A stretch of 43,954 nt of DNA from an uncultured Collinsella sp. (GTDB taxonomy: Bacteria > Actinomycetota > Coriobacteriia > Coriobacteriales > Coriobacteriaceae): the NCBI GenBank assembly GCA_900541175.1, contig UQIT01000017.1, forward strand, positions 1-43,954. The letters run 5' to 3'. How positions within the stretch are numbered: the first letter of the stretch is position 1; every line of letters starts with the position of its first letter. The position numbers were made by a program, and so were the translations under genes. The notes beneath the pieces are model-generated. The model was not told where the DNA came from. It saw only the letters and a program-made list of their open reading frames with translations, and made no database searches. Positions 1 to 8,518 of the stretch are shown here, piece after piece.

Positions 1-71
1 ATCGTTAGGACGCCGTTGTCGTGTAGGTGGCTATGTCGTGGGGGCTGCCGTTGAGCGTCCGGGTCTGTGCT

Positions 72-1700
72 CTACAGCGAGTCGATAAAGCGCTGTTGGG
101 CGGCGCGTCCCGCCTCGTCCCACTTAAAGACGCCGGCGTTGTCGAGCACGTGGCCAAACACCACGCCGACCTCCTCGTGCAGGATATCGATGGCGTTGTC
201 CGCCGTAAGCTCGTCGGCACGGCGGGCATAGACATCCTCGGCCCACGCGGCATGGCTGCGGCAAAGATCATCGCCCTCGAGCGCGCCGGCAAGGTCGTAG
301 CTGGCATCTACCTTGGCTGCCAGCAGGTGCTCGCGGACAGCGCCGAGCTCGGGAACCAAGCGCGGCGGTAAAATGGCCAGGCCCATGACCTCGATCAGGC
401 CGATGTTCTCCTTTTTAATATGGTGATACTCGGCATGAGGGTGGAACACACCCAGCGGATGCTCGTTGGTCGTGATGTTGCAGCGAAGCGCCAGGTAGGC
501 CTCGTAGATCTCGCCGCCGGCGTTGCCGCGGGAGTCGACGCGGCGGATGACGGGCGTCACGGTGTTGTGCGCCACGCCGTCGGCTGTGTGCGCGATAACG
601 CCCACGGACTCGTCGGTCCACTCGCGCCAGGCGAGGATAATCTTCTCGGCAGCATCGAGCAGCTGGGCGCGGTCGTGCGAACGAAGTCGCAACACCGAAA
701 GCGGCCACTGCAGCACGGTGCCGCTGACCTGGTCAAAGCCGGGCACGCTAAACTGCGAGACTTCGGTGGCATGCATCATGGGGAACTCGTGCGCGCCACC
801 CTGGAAGTGGTCGTGCGACAGAATTGAGCCGCCCACGATGGGCAGGTCGGCATTGGAGCCGATGAAGTAGTGCGGGAACAGATCCACAAAGTCGAGCAGG
901 CACGTCAGCCCCTTGCGGTCGACGTGCATCGGGCGATGCTCGGAGCTCATGGCAATGCAATGCTCGTTAAAATACGCATACGGGCTGTACTGGAAGCCCC
1001 AGCGCTCGCCGTCGAGCTGAATGGGGATAATGCGCAGGTTCTGGCGAGCGGGATGAGCGCCGCCGTCGGTTGCGGCGGAGCGTCCAGGGTAGCCTTCGTT
1101 TTCGATGCACAGCTGGCAGGCGGGATACTTTTCGCCCATGTTCTTGGCTGCACCTGCCGCGGCAATATCGCGCGGGTCCTTCTCGGGCTTCGACAGGTTG
1201 ATGGTGATCTCAAGATCGCCCCAGTTGGTGGGGGTGCTCCATTTGATATTGCGCGCGATGGCGGCACGGCGCACGTAGCCGGCGTCGCAGCACAGGCCGT
1301 AGAACCAGTCGGTCGCGGCGCGGGGCTCGTTGACACCCATGCGTCCGCTGAACTCCTCGTTTACAATCGAAGGCCTCGGCATGAGCACGCCCATGATGCG
1401 CATGGCGATGCGGTCGCGGCCCGATGCCGTATCCTCGGCAGCACCGTTGGCAACGGCGACCTCGGCAAGCGCGGCAAGCGTGCCTTCAAGGTCAAAGTTG
1501 GGCAGGGTATCGGGGTGCAAGAGCGAGAGTTTCTCGACCTGGAGCGCCCAGGCCATGTCGAGTGCCGGCCCCGTGGCGCCGATGCACTCCAGAATGGTGT
1601 TGTATGCCCAGATGCGGTCGTCCTGTCCGACCATCGATCGGTGGATAGCATACTCAATCAGGCCTTGCGCAGCCTCGCGCACATCAGTCATTACAGCCAT
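72..1700 (-). CDS. galT: UTP/UDP-glucose--hexose-1-phosphate uridylyltransferase (GalT, type 2)
   Basis: Leloir pathway enzyme that exchanges galactose-1-phosphate with UDP-glucose in the cytoplasm. The 542-residue product has the length and layout of the type 2 (Firmicutes/Actinobacteria) GalT family, which is longer than the E. coli type. The nucleotidyl-transfer motif is visible as SHDHFQGG (H-x-H-x-Q) near residue 300, followed by a C-terminal domain with HPHAEYHHIKKENIG. It lies directly downstream of galK and overlaps its end. I chose the ATG at 1700 because AAGGGGG sits about 10 nt upstream; an ATG at 1691, overlapping the galK stop as TAATG, is the alternative. Family identity is secure. 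Confidence 0.93.
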   Translation of the reverse strand: MAVMTDVREAAQGLIEYAIHRSMVGQDDRIWAYNTILECIGATGPALDMAWALQVEKLSLLHPDTLPNFDLEGTLAALAEVAVANGAAEDTASGRDRIAMRIMGVLMPRPSIVNEEFSGRMGVNEPRAATDWFYGLCCDAGYVRRAAIARNIKWSTPTNWGDLEITINLSKPEKDPRDIAAAGAAKNMGEKYPACQLCIENEGYPGRSAATDGGAHPARQNLRIIPIQLDGERWGFQYSPYAYFNEHCIAMSSEHRPMHVDRKGLTCLLDFVDLFPHYFIGSNADLPIVGGSILSHDHFQGGAHEFPMMHATEVSQFSVPGFDQVSGTVLQWPLSVLRLRSHDRAQLLDAAEKIILAWREWTDESVGVIAHTADGVAHNTVTPVIRRVDSRGNAGGEIYEAYLALRCNITTNEHPLGVFHPHAEYHHIKKENIGLIEVMGLAILPPRLVPELGAVREHLLAAKVDASYDLAGALEGDDLCRSHAAWAEDVYARRADELTADNAIDILHEEVGVVFGHVLDNAGVFKWDEAGRAAQQRFIDSL

Positions 1701-2896
1701 GCCGCGTAAGCCCCCTTGTCAGAAATCGCGTAGTGGCGGGCAGAGCCCTCGCCCAGCCAGCTGTTCATCTTGGTGATAAAGGCGTCGACCAGGTCGAGCG
1801 GCACGAAGGCCTGAATGGTGCCGCCAAAGCCGCCACCGTGGATACGGACGGCGCCGCGGCCGTCGAGCACGTGCTCGGCCAGCGCCAGGGCATACATGGA
1901 AGGCTGCTCAGAACCCAGTTTGGCAACGACATTTTGCAGGTACATGGCGGAGCTGGCGCCGGACTCGCGTGTCAGGACCAGGAACTGATCGATGTCGCCG
2001 GCGTTCAGGGCTGCCCAGCGCTTATCGACTAGGCCGTTCTCGTACCAGTAGTGAACGGCGCGCAGGCAGGCGCGGTCGCCCAGCTTGGCGCGCAGCTCGG
2101 GGAGCTGGACGTCAAAGTCGGCAACGTCGACCTCGCACAGGCGTGTCTTGCCAAACTCGGCGGCGACGTCTTGCATTTCGCGTGGAACGGCGGCGTAGTC
2201 GTCGGTGGCGGCCACGTGATCGGCGCCGACCTTAACGAGCACAAGCGCGTAGCCGTGATCCTCAAAGTTGAGTTCGAGCTTCTGGGTCTTAGGCTGGGCT
2301 TGATCCTCAAAGTCCATGTAGGCAAGGCCGCCCAGGCACACAGCGGCCTGGTCCATCAGACCGCAGGGCTTGCCGTAATAGTTGTTCTCGGTGCGCTGGC
2401 TCATCTGGGCGAGCGCGACGGGCTCGATGGCGGGTGCGCCCCAGAGGGTTTCCATGGCACGACCGTACGCGGCCTCGACGGCGGCGGAGCTCGAAAGTCC
2501 GCCACCCGAGGGAACGGAGCAGGTAAAGGCGAAGTCGAAGCCCTTGGGCTCAACACCAAGTGCTACGACCTCGTGGGCCATACCGCGCACGAGGCTTGCG
2601 GACGTGCCCTTCTCGGACTCCTGAACATCCAGCGTGTCGAGCGTAATCTCAAACGTGGGGTAGCCCTCGTCGGCGACGCGGACCTTGTTGGAGTCGGTTG
2701 CTACGGCGATGCCGTCAACGGCGACATCGAGCGAGCCGGCGATAACGTGGCCGCCCTCGTGATCGGTGTGATTGCCGCTGATCTCGGAACGCCCGGGCGC
2801 GTGCACGTAGAGCACCTGGCGGTCGCCGATGGGGCCAAACTCCTCCTCAAACAGCTTGGTGAGGGTGGCGAGTGTCTTTTCGTCGGGGGCGGTCAT
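1691..2896 (-). CDS. galK: Galactokinase (GalK, GHMP kinase)
   Basis: Phosphorylates galactose to galactose-1-phosphate with ATP, the first committed Leloir step. The 401-residue product shows the galactokinase signature GRSEISGNHTDH near the N terminus, the GHMP ATP-binding motif PSGGGLSSSAAVEAAYG, and the C-terminal GHMP motif HGGGFGGTIQAF. The start is the ATG at 2896, preceded by AAAGGA at 6-7 nt. The longer open frame upstream is not coding because it runs through the operator region. galT follows with an overlap, so the two are probably one transcript. The gene is divergent from a LacI-family regulator and is probably repressed by it through the operators between them. Confidence 0.95.
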   Translation of the reverse strand: MTAPDEKTLATLTKLFEEEFGPIGDRQVLYVHAPGRSEISGNHTDHEGGHVIAGSLDVAVDGIAVATDSNKVRVADEGYPTFEITLDTLDVQESEKGTSASLVRGMAHEVVALGVEPKGFDFAFTCSVPSGGGLSSSAAVEAAYGRAMETLWGAPAIEPVALAQMSQRTENNYYGKPCGLMDQAAVCLGGLAYMDFEDQAQPKTQKLELNFEDHGYALVLVKVGADHVAATDDYAAVPREMQDVAAEFGKTRLCEVDVADFDVQLPELRAKLGDRACLRAVHYWYENGLVDKRWAALNAGDIDQFLVLTRESGASSAMYLQNVVAKLGSEQPSMYALALAEHVLDGRGAVRIHGGGFGGTIQAFVPLDLVDAFITKMNSWLGEGSARHYAISDKGAYAAWL

Positions 2897-2937
2897 ATGG
2901 GTCCTTTCCTTGACGCCGGAGAGATTGGTCCGTGTCA

Positions 2938-3139
2938 TTATGAGTACGTTAACAATTTTGAGCACCACAAACCAGACGTCGCGGCGCCGCACGTTAATGG
3001 GTATGTTAACGTACTCATAACACAACGCATATCTATTTTTGAGAATCTGGTAATCGGTAGATTTTCGGCCGTGAACGGTGTGGCCGTATGGACATATGGA
3101 GCAAAAGAACCGCTGATAGAAAAAGTAGAGTACGTTAAC
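2938..3139. promoter_or_regulatory. galK / lacI-type intergenic operators (three GTACGTTAAC sites)
   Basis: The 337-nt gap between the divergent galK and regulator genes carries GAGTACGTTAAC three times: at 2942-2953 (+), 3005-3016 (-) and 3128-3139 (+). The first two extend to an identical 16-mer, TTATGAGTACGTTAAC, in opposite orientation (2938-2953 and 3005-3020). The middle site is a nearly perfect palindrome, GTATGTTAACGTAC at 3001-3014. Symmetric sites around a central palindrome are typical LacI-family operators. Spacing of about 60 and 120 bp would permit looping. Binding by the neighbouring regulator is inferred. Confidence 0.75.
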
Positions 3140-3233
3140 ATGCGTCCGACGATAGCGGGCTTCGGCGCGGGGTGTGTTTCTGCCCGGGCCGACATTCGCA
3201 CTATTCAGATCCTGCGAGAGCGAAGGTGATTTT

Positions 3234-4265
3234 GTGGCAAGGCGCCCTTCCAACGATACGGGTGCGCGTCCGGTATCCATGGCCGACGTTGCCCGCGCTG
3301 CCGGTGTTTCGCAACAGACGGTTTCGCGCGTTGCCAACGGATTGCCCAACGTTAACGAACAGACGCGCCAGCGCGTGCAAGCCGCTATGCAAGAGCTCGG
3401 CTTCCGTCCGAGCTATGCCGGCCGTTCGTTGCGTGACGGCCGTTACCATTCGGTCGGCCTGTGCGTCAACGATGTCACCAAGTTTGGCAACCTCTCAATG
3501 ATCGACGGCATCGCCAGCGCTGCTCGCGAGCATAATTGCGCCATCACACTGGTCGAGATGTCCAAGACCGAGGAATTCTCTCTTGCCGAGGCAACACGTC
3601 GTATGGCCGCATTGCCGGTGGACGGCATCATCATCGGCATGAGCCGTATGGCTCCCGATTTTGAGACGTTCGATCCGTTGCCGGGTATTGGCACGGTCAT
3701 CGTTACCATGTATGCGCACCCGCGGGTGACTACGGTTGACTCCGATCATTACGGCTGCTCGCTGTTGCTCATGAATCATCTGTTTGAGCTGGGACATGAA
3801 CAGATTCGCTTTATCGGCGGCCCGTCCTTTTCGATTGACGAACAGTTCCGTCGCGCCGGCTGGCGGGATGCGCTCGAGCGTAAGCACATCGAGCCGGCAG
3901 AGCCGCTCGAGGGCGACTGGTCTGCCAACAGCGGTTACGAGGCCGGTAGGTACCTGGCCGAGCATGATCGCACCATGACGGCGATCTATGCGGCAAACGA
4001 TCAGATGGCAAATGGCGCCATTGCAGCGCTGCGCGATAGCGGCTTGCGCGTGCCCGAGGACGTGAGCGTGGTGGGCGTCGACGATTCGCTCGATGATTTT
4101 GTCGCACACAACGAGCTCACGACCGTTCGATTTGATTTGCATCAGCGTGGACGCGAGGTGTTCGAGCACGCGGTTCCCAAGGCGGGGGCAACGGACAAAA
4201 CCGTCACCATTCGCATCCCCGGTCAGCTCATCGTTCGACATAGCACGGCAGAGCCTCGTGCATAG
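3234..4265 (+). CDS. LacI/GalR-family transcriptional regulator
   Basis: A 343-residue sugar-responsive DNA-binding regulator. The N-terminal LacI helix-turn-helix is clear (SMADVARAAGVSQQTVSRVAN), followed by the hinge and a periplasmic-binding-protein-like sensor domain (VGLCVNDVTKFGN onward, with VVGVDDSLDDF near the C terminus). The GTG at 3234 is chosen because GAAGGTGA lies just upstream and the HTH then starts near residue 15. It is divergent from galK-galT and separated from it by three GTACGTTAAC operators, so a role as galactose-operon repressor and autoregulator is likely. The actual effector cannot be read from the sequence. Confidence 0.9.
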   Translation: MARRPSNDTGARPVSMADVARAAGVSQQTVSRVANGLPNVNEQTRQRVQAAMQELGFRPSYAGRSLRDGRYHSVGLCVNDVTKFGNLSMIDGIASAAREHNCAITLVEMSKTEEFSLAEATRRMAALPVDGIIIGMSRMAPDFETFDPLPGIGTVIVTMYAHPRVTTVDSDHYGCSLLLMNHLFELGHEQIRFIGGPSFSIDEQFRRAGWRDALERKHIEPAEPLEGDWSANSGYEAGRYLAEHDRTMTAIYAANDQMANGAIAALRDSGLRVPEDVSVVGVDDSLDDFVAHNELTTVRFDLHQRGREVFEHAVPKAGATDKTVTIRIPGQLIVRHSTAEPRA

Positions 4266-4394
4266 TTTTTGCAGGTCAAAAGCGGTATATTCCGCATCAA
4301 TAACAATCGATAAGGATGCTGACAGATGGCCGTGGCTATAAAGGCGAGTGCTATGATAGACGGGTTATTTTGTCTATCTAGGAGGCTTTGCCTG

Positions 4395-5555
4395 ATGGAG
4401 ATCACCAAGGATATCCGCTACGTTGGCGTCGACGATCACGACATTGACCTGTTTGAGGGCCAGTACGATGTGTCCGAGAACGGTATGGCATACAACAGCT
4501 ACGTTATCTTGGGCGACAAGATCGCTGTCGCCGATTCGGTCGACGCTGACTTTGTCGACGAGTGGCTCGGCAACCTCGAGGCCGTGCTCGATGGTCGCAC
4601 GCCCGACTACCTGGTTGTCCATCACATGGAGCCCGATCACTCCGCCGGTATCGCCGCCTTTATGGAGCGCTATCCCCAGGCACAGATTGTGGCCAGCATG
4701 GGCGCCTTCCGCATGATGGTCAATTACTTTGGCACCGACTACCCCGAGCGTAAGATGGTCGTCAAAGATGGCGACGTGCTCGACCTGGGCGGCCACAGCC
4801 TGACGTTTGTCGGCGCCCCCAACGTGCACTGGCCCGAGGTGCTGTTCTCTTACGAGGCCACCGACAAGGTGCTCTTTAGTGCCGACGGTTTTGGCAAGTT
4901 CGGTGCTAACGACATCGAGGATCCCGAGGGCTGGGCTTGCGAAGCGCGCCGCTACTACTTTGGCATCGTCGGTAAGTTCGGCAAGTTCGTGCAGGCCGTG
5001 CTCAAGAAGGCCGCCGATCTGGATATCCAGATCATCTGCCCACTCCATGGTCCTGTGCTGACCGAGAACCTGGGCTACTACCTCGACACTTACAACACCT
5101 GGTCGAGCTACCAGCCCGAGGACGAGGGCATCACGATCGCCTATGCGAGTGTGTATGGCCATCTGAAGGCTGCCGTTGAGGAGCTCGCATCTGCGCTCGA
5201 GGCCCGCGGCCAGAAGGTCTCCGTCTTTGACTTGGCTCGCGACGATATGGCCGAGGCCGTTGAGGACGCGTTCCGCTATGACCGTCTGGTGCTCGCCTCC
5301 ATTACCTATCAGGGCGAGATCTTCCCGTTCATGAGCACCTTTATCCACACGCTTGCCGGGCACGCCTATCAGAATCGTACGGTGGCACTCGTCGAGGCCG
5401 GCTCCTGGGCGCCCGCTGCCGCCAAGGTTATGACCAAGGAGCTCGAGGGTATGAAGGACATCGCTCTGGCGCAGAACAAGGTGACCGTGCTGGGTTCGCT
5501 CAACGACGCCTCGCGCGCTCAGATCGAGGCCCTTGCCGACGAGCTTTCCAAGTAG
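4395..5555 (+). CDS. Flavodiiron protein (FprA-type A-class oxygen/NO reductase)
   Basis: A 386-residue cytoplasmic flavodiiron protein that in this family reduces O2 to water, or NO to N2O, to protect anaerobes. The N-terminal metallo-beta-lactamase-like domain keeps the diiron ligands: the HHMEPDHSA motif (H-x-E-x-D-H), His in NVHWPEV, Asp in LFSADGFG, and His in CPLHG. The C-terminal flavodoxin domain starts at about residue 250 (ITIAYASVYGHLKAAVEEL). No rubredoxin domain is fused. The ATG at 4395 follows a strong AGGAGG at 4380-4385. It stands alone and ends at a hairpin shared with the convergent deoR-type gene. Confidence 0.93.
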   Translation: MEITKDIRYVGVDDHDIDLFEGQYDVSENGMAYNSYVILGDKIAVADSVDADFVDEWLGNLEAVLDGRTPDYLVVHHMEPDHSAGIAAFMERYPQAQIVASMGAFRMMVNYFGTDYPERKMVVKDGDVLDLGGHSLTFVGAPNVHWPEVLFSYEATDKVLFSADGFGKFGANDIEDPEGWACEARRYYFGIVGKFGKFVQAVLKKAADLDIQIICPLHGPVLTENLGYYLDTYNTWSSYQPEDEGITIAYASVYGHLKAAVEELASALEARGQKVSVFDLARDDMAEAVEDAFRYDRLVLASITYQGEIFPFMSTFIHTLAGHAYQNRTVALVEAGSWAPAAAKVMTKELEGMKDIALAQNKVTVLGSLNDASRAQIEALADELSK

Positions 5556-5577
5556 CGATATTTCGCTTTTAACGAGC

Positions 5578-5618
5578 AAAACCACCACAAAGGGGACAGG
5601 CACCTTTGTGGTGGTTTT
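5578..5618. terminator. Bidirectional intrinsic terminator
   Basis: A perfect 16-bp inverted repeat AAAACCACCACAAAGG (5578-5593) / CCTTTGTGGTGGTTTT (5603-5618), with loop GGACAGGCA. It is flanked by A and T runs and lies between convergent genes. The loop shares GGGACAG with other intergenic hairpins in the window (26492-26530, and the repeats near 30430 and 33560). Confidence 0.85.
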
Positions 5619-5621
5619 TGT

Positions 5622-6425
5622 TTAAGCGCCGGCGATGACGAGATTTGGGCGGGCGTCGTCGACGGTCTCGGCGATTGAGGTGGCGACGGCGCCATCGGGA
5701 TCACGGTCCATCACGATGGTGTCGACATCGGTCAGCTCGGCAAAGCGGTACATGCCGCGTCCGTTAACCTTGCTGGCGTCCATAAGGGCGACGCTTTGAC
5801 GGGCGGCACCGACCATAGCCGCTTTGGTCTCGGCCATCTGCGGAAAGTCGGTCGTAAAGCCGCAGCCGGGAACAAAAGCTCCAGGGCACATGACGGCAAG
5901 ATCGGCGTGGACCATTTGGAGCGCTTGCATAGTGAGCGGGCCGTACAGATAGCGATGACCTTTGCGCAGCGCCCCGCCCAGCATGACGACATCGACCGAG
6001 GGCATGCTTTCGTCGATGTAATCGGCGATGGTAATGTCGGCCGTGATAACGGTGATGCCGTCGCGCTGATCGAGGAGCCGGACGAACTCGAGCGCCGTGG
6101 TGCCCGAGTCAACGAGCAGCGTGTCGCCGTCATTGACGAGCTCGATGGCGCTTTGCGCGATGGCCTGCTTGGCGGCGACGTTGACATTGATGCGGCGATC
6201 CTGCGTGGAAACAGTCAGACGCTTGTGGAGCGATACGGCGCCACCATGCGTGCGGCGCAGCTTGCCTGCTTCGGCGAGCGCGTCCAGGTCGGCGCGGGCG
6301 GTAACGGAGGACACGCCAAAGGTCTGGGCGATTTCTGCTACCTGCACCGAGGCATTATGCTCAAGCATTTCCATGATGGCGGCACGACGCTCATCGGCGA
6401 AGGCTCGGGTTGTTGCGTGGGCCAT
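5622..6425 (-). CDS. DeoR-family transcriptional regulator
   Basis: A 267-residue repressor of the DeoR/GlpR type. The N terminus has the winged HTH (RRAAIMEMLEHNASVQVAEI, with VSSVTARADLDALAEAGKL and RRTHGGA), and the C terminus has the sugar-phosphate sensor fold (DTLLVDSGTTALEF). The ATG at 6425 has GGAG 6-7 nt upstream; an in-frame ATG at 6482 would add 19 residues without a good ribosome site. It is divergent from the class II aldolase gene, so a carbohydrate-phosphate regulon is likely. The inducer is unknown. Confidence 0.88.
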   Translation of the reverse strand: MAHATTRAFADERRAAIMEMLEHNASVQVAEIAQTFGVSSVTARADLDALAEAGKLRRTHGGAVSLHKRLTVSTQDRRINVNVAAKQAIAQSAIELVNDGDTLLVDSGTTALEFVRLLDQRDGITVITADITIADYIDESMPSVDVVMLGGALRKGHRYLYGPLTMQALQMVHADLAVMCPGAFVPGCGFTTDFPQMAETKAAMVGAARQSVALMDASKVNGRGMYRFAELTDVDTIVMDRDPDGAVATSIAETVDDARPNLVIAGA

Positions 6426-6481
6426 AGCTGCTCCATTCTCGGCCAAATTTGCAGGAATTGTGTTGACTCTATTTTCGTTCA

Positions 6482-6535
6482 TTTTCTTTTTGAGTAAGAA
6501 AATACCTTTCGATTACTTATCTTTTCTATAAAAGA
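6482..6535. promoter_or_regulatory. AT-rich inverted repeats upstream of deoR-type gene (candidate operators)
   Basis: Two AT-rich dyads lie in the divergent deoR/aldolase region: TTTTCTT/AAGAAAA (6482-6488 and 6496-6502) and TCTTTT/AAAAGA (6520-6525 and 6530-6535). They are the obvious symmetric sites for the DeoR-type regulator, but no binding data can be read here. The rest of 6536-6759 holds no gene that I can support. Confidence 0.4.
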
Positions 6536-6759
6536 AAGACGCTGAACGCTCAAAATTCAATATCGAACATGTCCGCTCGGTTCAAATTCCTTCCGTTTAC
6601 TTTTCAAAAACGACTGTATTGACCTGCATGGGCTCAATATCTCGCACGTGCAAAGCCGCTGAATTTCATACAATGAGCGCAGTAAAACGCAAGGTAAAAC
6701 GCCTTGTGAACAACTACGCCCGATGTCCAGATGCGGGCGAGGGAGAGGAGCAAACGCTC

Positions 6760-7617
6760 ATGGCACTTGTTACCACCGAAAAGATGCTCAAGGACGCTCA
6801 GGCCGGTCATTACGCCGTTGGCGCGTTCAACGTCGAGAACCTCGAGTTTGTTATGGCCGTTCTGGCCGCTGCCGAGGAGACCAAGTCCCCCGTCATCATG
6901 CAGACCACCCCGGGCACCATCAAGACCGCTGGTCTGGACTACTTCTACGGCATGGTCAAGGCTGCCGCCGAGCGCGCTTCCGTGCCCGTCGCTCTGCACC
7001 TCGATCACGGCGATGGCTATGACCGCTGCATGCAGGCTTTCCGCACTGGCTACACCTCTGTCATGATCGACGGCTCGCACGAGTCCTTCGAGGACAACAT
7101 TGCCCTGACCAAGTCCGTCGCCGATGCTGGCCGCGCCATGGGCGTGCCCGTCGAGGCCGAGCTCGGCAAGGTTGGCGGCAAGGAGGACGACGGTCCCGCG
7201 GTTGAGGGCGAGAGCCCCTACACCGATCCGGCCGAGGCCAAGGAGTTCGTCGAGCGCACCGGCTGCACTTCTCTCGCTATTGGCGTTGGCACCAGCCACG
7301 GTGTGTACACGAGCGATCCGCACATCGAGCAGTCCGTGGTTAAGGCCATTCGCGACGCCGTCGACGTGCCGCTGGTTCTGCACGGCACCTCCGGTGTGCC
7401 CGATGAGCAGGTCGCCGAGGCCGTGAAGAACGGCATCTGCAAGGTTAACTACGCCACCGAGCTGCGTCAGGCCTACACCAAGGGCTTCATGGCCTACATG
7501 GCCGAGAACCCCGCCTGCTTCGACCCCAAGAAGCCGGCCAAGGAGGGCATGCGTGAGATCACCGAGCTGGTTAAGATCCGCATGACCAACCTCAACTCCG
7601 TGGGCAAAGCAGAGTAA
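6760..7617 (+). CDS. Class II fructose/tagatose-bisphosphate aldolase
   Basis: A 285-residue zinc-dependent aldolase that cleaves a ketohexose bisphosphate to DHAP and glyceraldehyde-3-phosphate. Visible family marks are HLDHGDGYD (zinc His region), MIDGSHESFEDNI, VEAELGKVGGKEDD, GTSHGVY (second zinc His) and LVLHGTSG (third zinc His and phosphate loop). Length fits the short GatY/KbaY/FbaA group, so fructose-1,6- and tagatose-1,6-bisphosphate are both possible substrates. The ATG at 6760 follows GAGAGGAG. Codon use is strongly biased, as in highly expressed glycolytic genes, which favours the fructose-bisphosphate (fba) role. It is divergent from a DeoR regulator. Confidence 0.9.
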   Translation: MALVTTEKMLKDAQAGHYAVGAFNVENLEFVMAVLAAAEETKSPVIMQTTPGTIKTAGLDYFYGMVKAAAERASVPVALHLDHGDGYDRCMQAFRTGYTSVMIDGSHESFEDNIALTKSVADAGRAMGVPVEAELGKVGGKEDDGPAVEGESPYTDPAEAKEFVERTGCTSLAIGVGTSHGVYTSDPHIEQSVVKAIRDAVDVPLVLHGTSGVPDEQVAEAVKNGICKVNYATELRQAYTKGFMAYMAENPACFDPKKPAKEGMREITELVKIRMTNLNSVGKAE

Positions 7618-7650
7618 CAGCAAGGGTACTCCGACTCGCTACATATCCCG

Positions 7651-7775
7651 GGGAGGGATGAGGGCTTAGTTCCCCAATCGTCCTCGGGCATGCAAAAAGC
7701 CTCGCTGCGCACTTCGTGCGGCGAGGCTTTTTGCCCCCTGCGGAAAGATTGGGGAACTAAGCCCTCGTCCCTCCC
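7651..7775. terminator. Nested giant palindrome with inner intrinsic terminator
   Basis: The outer arms 7651-7679 and 7747-7775 are complementary at 28 of 29 positions. Inside them is a second, perfect hairpin, GCAAAAAGCCTCGC / GCGAGGCTTTTTGC (7692-7705 and 7721-7734), with A and T tracts that would terminate transcription in both directions. It lies between the convergent aldolase and HAD genes. The inner loop (TGCGCACTTCGTGCG region) resembles that of the terminator at 43855-43893. Confidence 0.8.
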
Positions 7776-7838
7776 AGGTTGACCTACTCGAGGTCGTCGC
7801 CCTTGTAGCGTTGGGGCTGAAAGGGTGGGACGCGTGGG

Positions 7839-8462
7839 TTATTTGGTTGTTAGGGTTAGTAGGTCGTTGGGGGTTTTGAGGTTGTAGGTGGCGTTTGGGA
7901 TATCTTGGTGTGATCCCCATGCTGCTCGGGCAAAACTGACCCCTGCCGAAGTTGCGCATTGTTCGTCGTAGACGGTGTCGCCAACGTAGACGACGTTGCC
8001 AGGATTCGCGCCCGTACGCCGGAGATATTCGAGCATGGGAGCGGGTGCGGGTTTATGTTCGGTTGTGTCTTCGACAAGGATGATGTGTTCAAAAAACTTA
8101 TCGAAGCCAAGGGGTGCAATTTCTTCTGCGTATTCGTCGCGCGCACGTGAGGAGACGATGCCAAGTTTGCAGCCGCTATCGGCGAGTGTTGTGATGACTT
8201 CAAGCAAACCTGGAAACACGCTGATGGTGCTTTTAAAGCTGGCGGCAACTTGGCACCAGCGATCCAACGTTGCCTGCGAGTAGATTCCAAGTTTCTCAAG
8301 GGCATCCTTGCCGGGTATGCCGAGGGCAAATTCAAGCTCGTGTCGGGGGAGCGTTTTGCCGGTTTCTTCTTGGACAATCTGGCCAAGCGATGACAGCACG
8401 CTTTCTTCTGTATCTGCCAATGTCCCATCAACGTCAAACACGATATAGTCAAAGTACTTCAT
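7839..8462 (-). CDS. HAD-superfamily hydrolase (phosphoglycolate phosphatase-like)
   Basis: A 207-residue small-molecule phosphatase of the haloacid dehalogenase superfamily. Motif I is FDVDGTLADT (nucleophile and acid Asp), motif II lies in GIVSSRARDE, motif III Lys in EHKPAPAPM, and motif IV is VYVGDTVYDEQCA. A helical cap follows motif I, as in the Gph/PGP group. The substrate cannot be assigned. Base composition is clearly lower in GC than the surrounding housekeeping genes, which together with the adjacent AraC gene hints at an acquired segment. Confidence 0.87.
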   Translation of the reverse strand: MKYFDYIVFDVDGTLADTEESVLSSLGQIVQEETGKTLPRHELEFALGIPGKDALEKLGIYSQATLDRWCQVAASFKSTISVFPGLLEVITTLADSGCKLGIVSSRARDEYAEEIAPLGFDKFFEHIILVEDTTEHKPAPAPMLEYLRRTGANPGNVVYVGDTVYDEQCATSAGVSFARAAWGSHQDIPNATYNLKTPNDLLTLTTK

Positions 8463-8518
8463 ATAGTAGCTCCTATCCGTTGTTTGCCTGCAAGTTTGAT
8501 GCAGTGACAGAAAAAGGG

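Noticed and set aside
1..71. Gene at the left edge
   Set aside because: No frame continues with family resemblance; only the downstream side of galT is visible.
2897..3349. N-terminal extension of galK by about 150 codons
   Set aside because: It crosses the operator region and overlaps the divergent regulator gene; a good ribosome site and the family N terminus are at 2896.
4374..5603. 409-codon open frame antisense to the flavodiiron gene
   Set aside because: It mirrors a clearly conserved flavodiiron protein with all metal ligands; no ribosome site or recognisable domain on the other strand.
6536..6759. tRNA-like GGTTCAAATTCC near 6579
   Set aside because: No acceptor stem, anticodon arm or CCA-proximal pairing around it; chance match to a T-loop.
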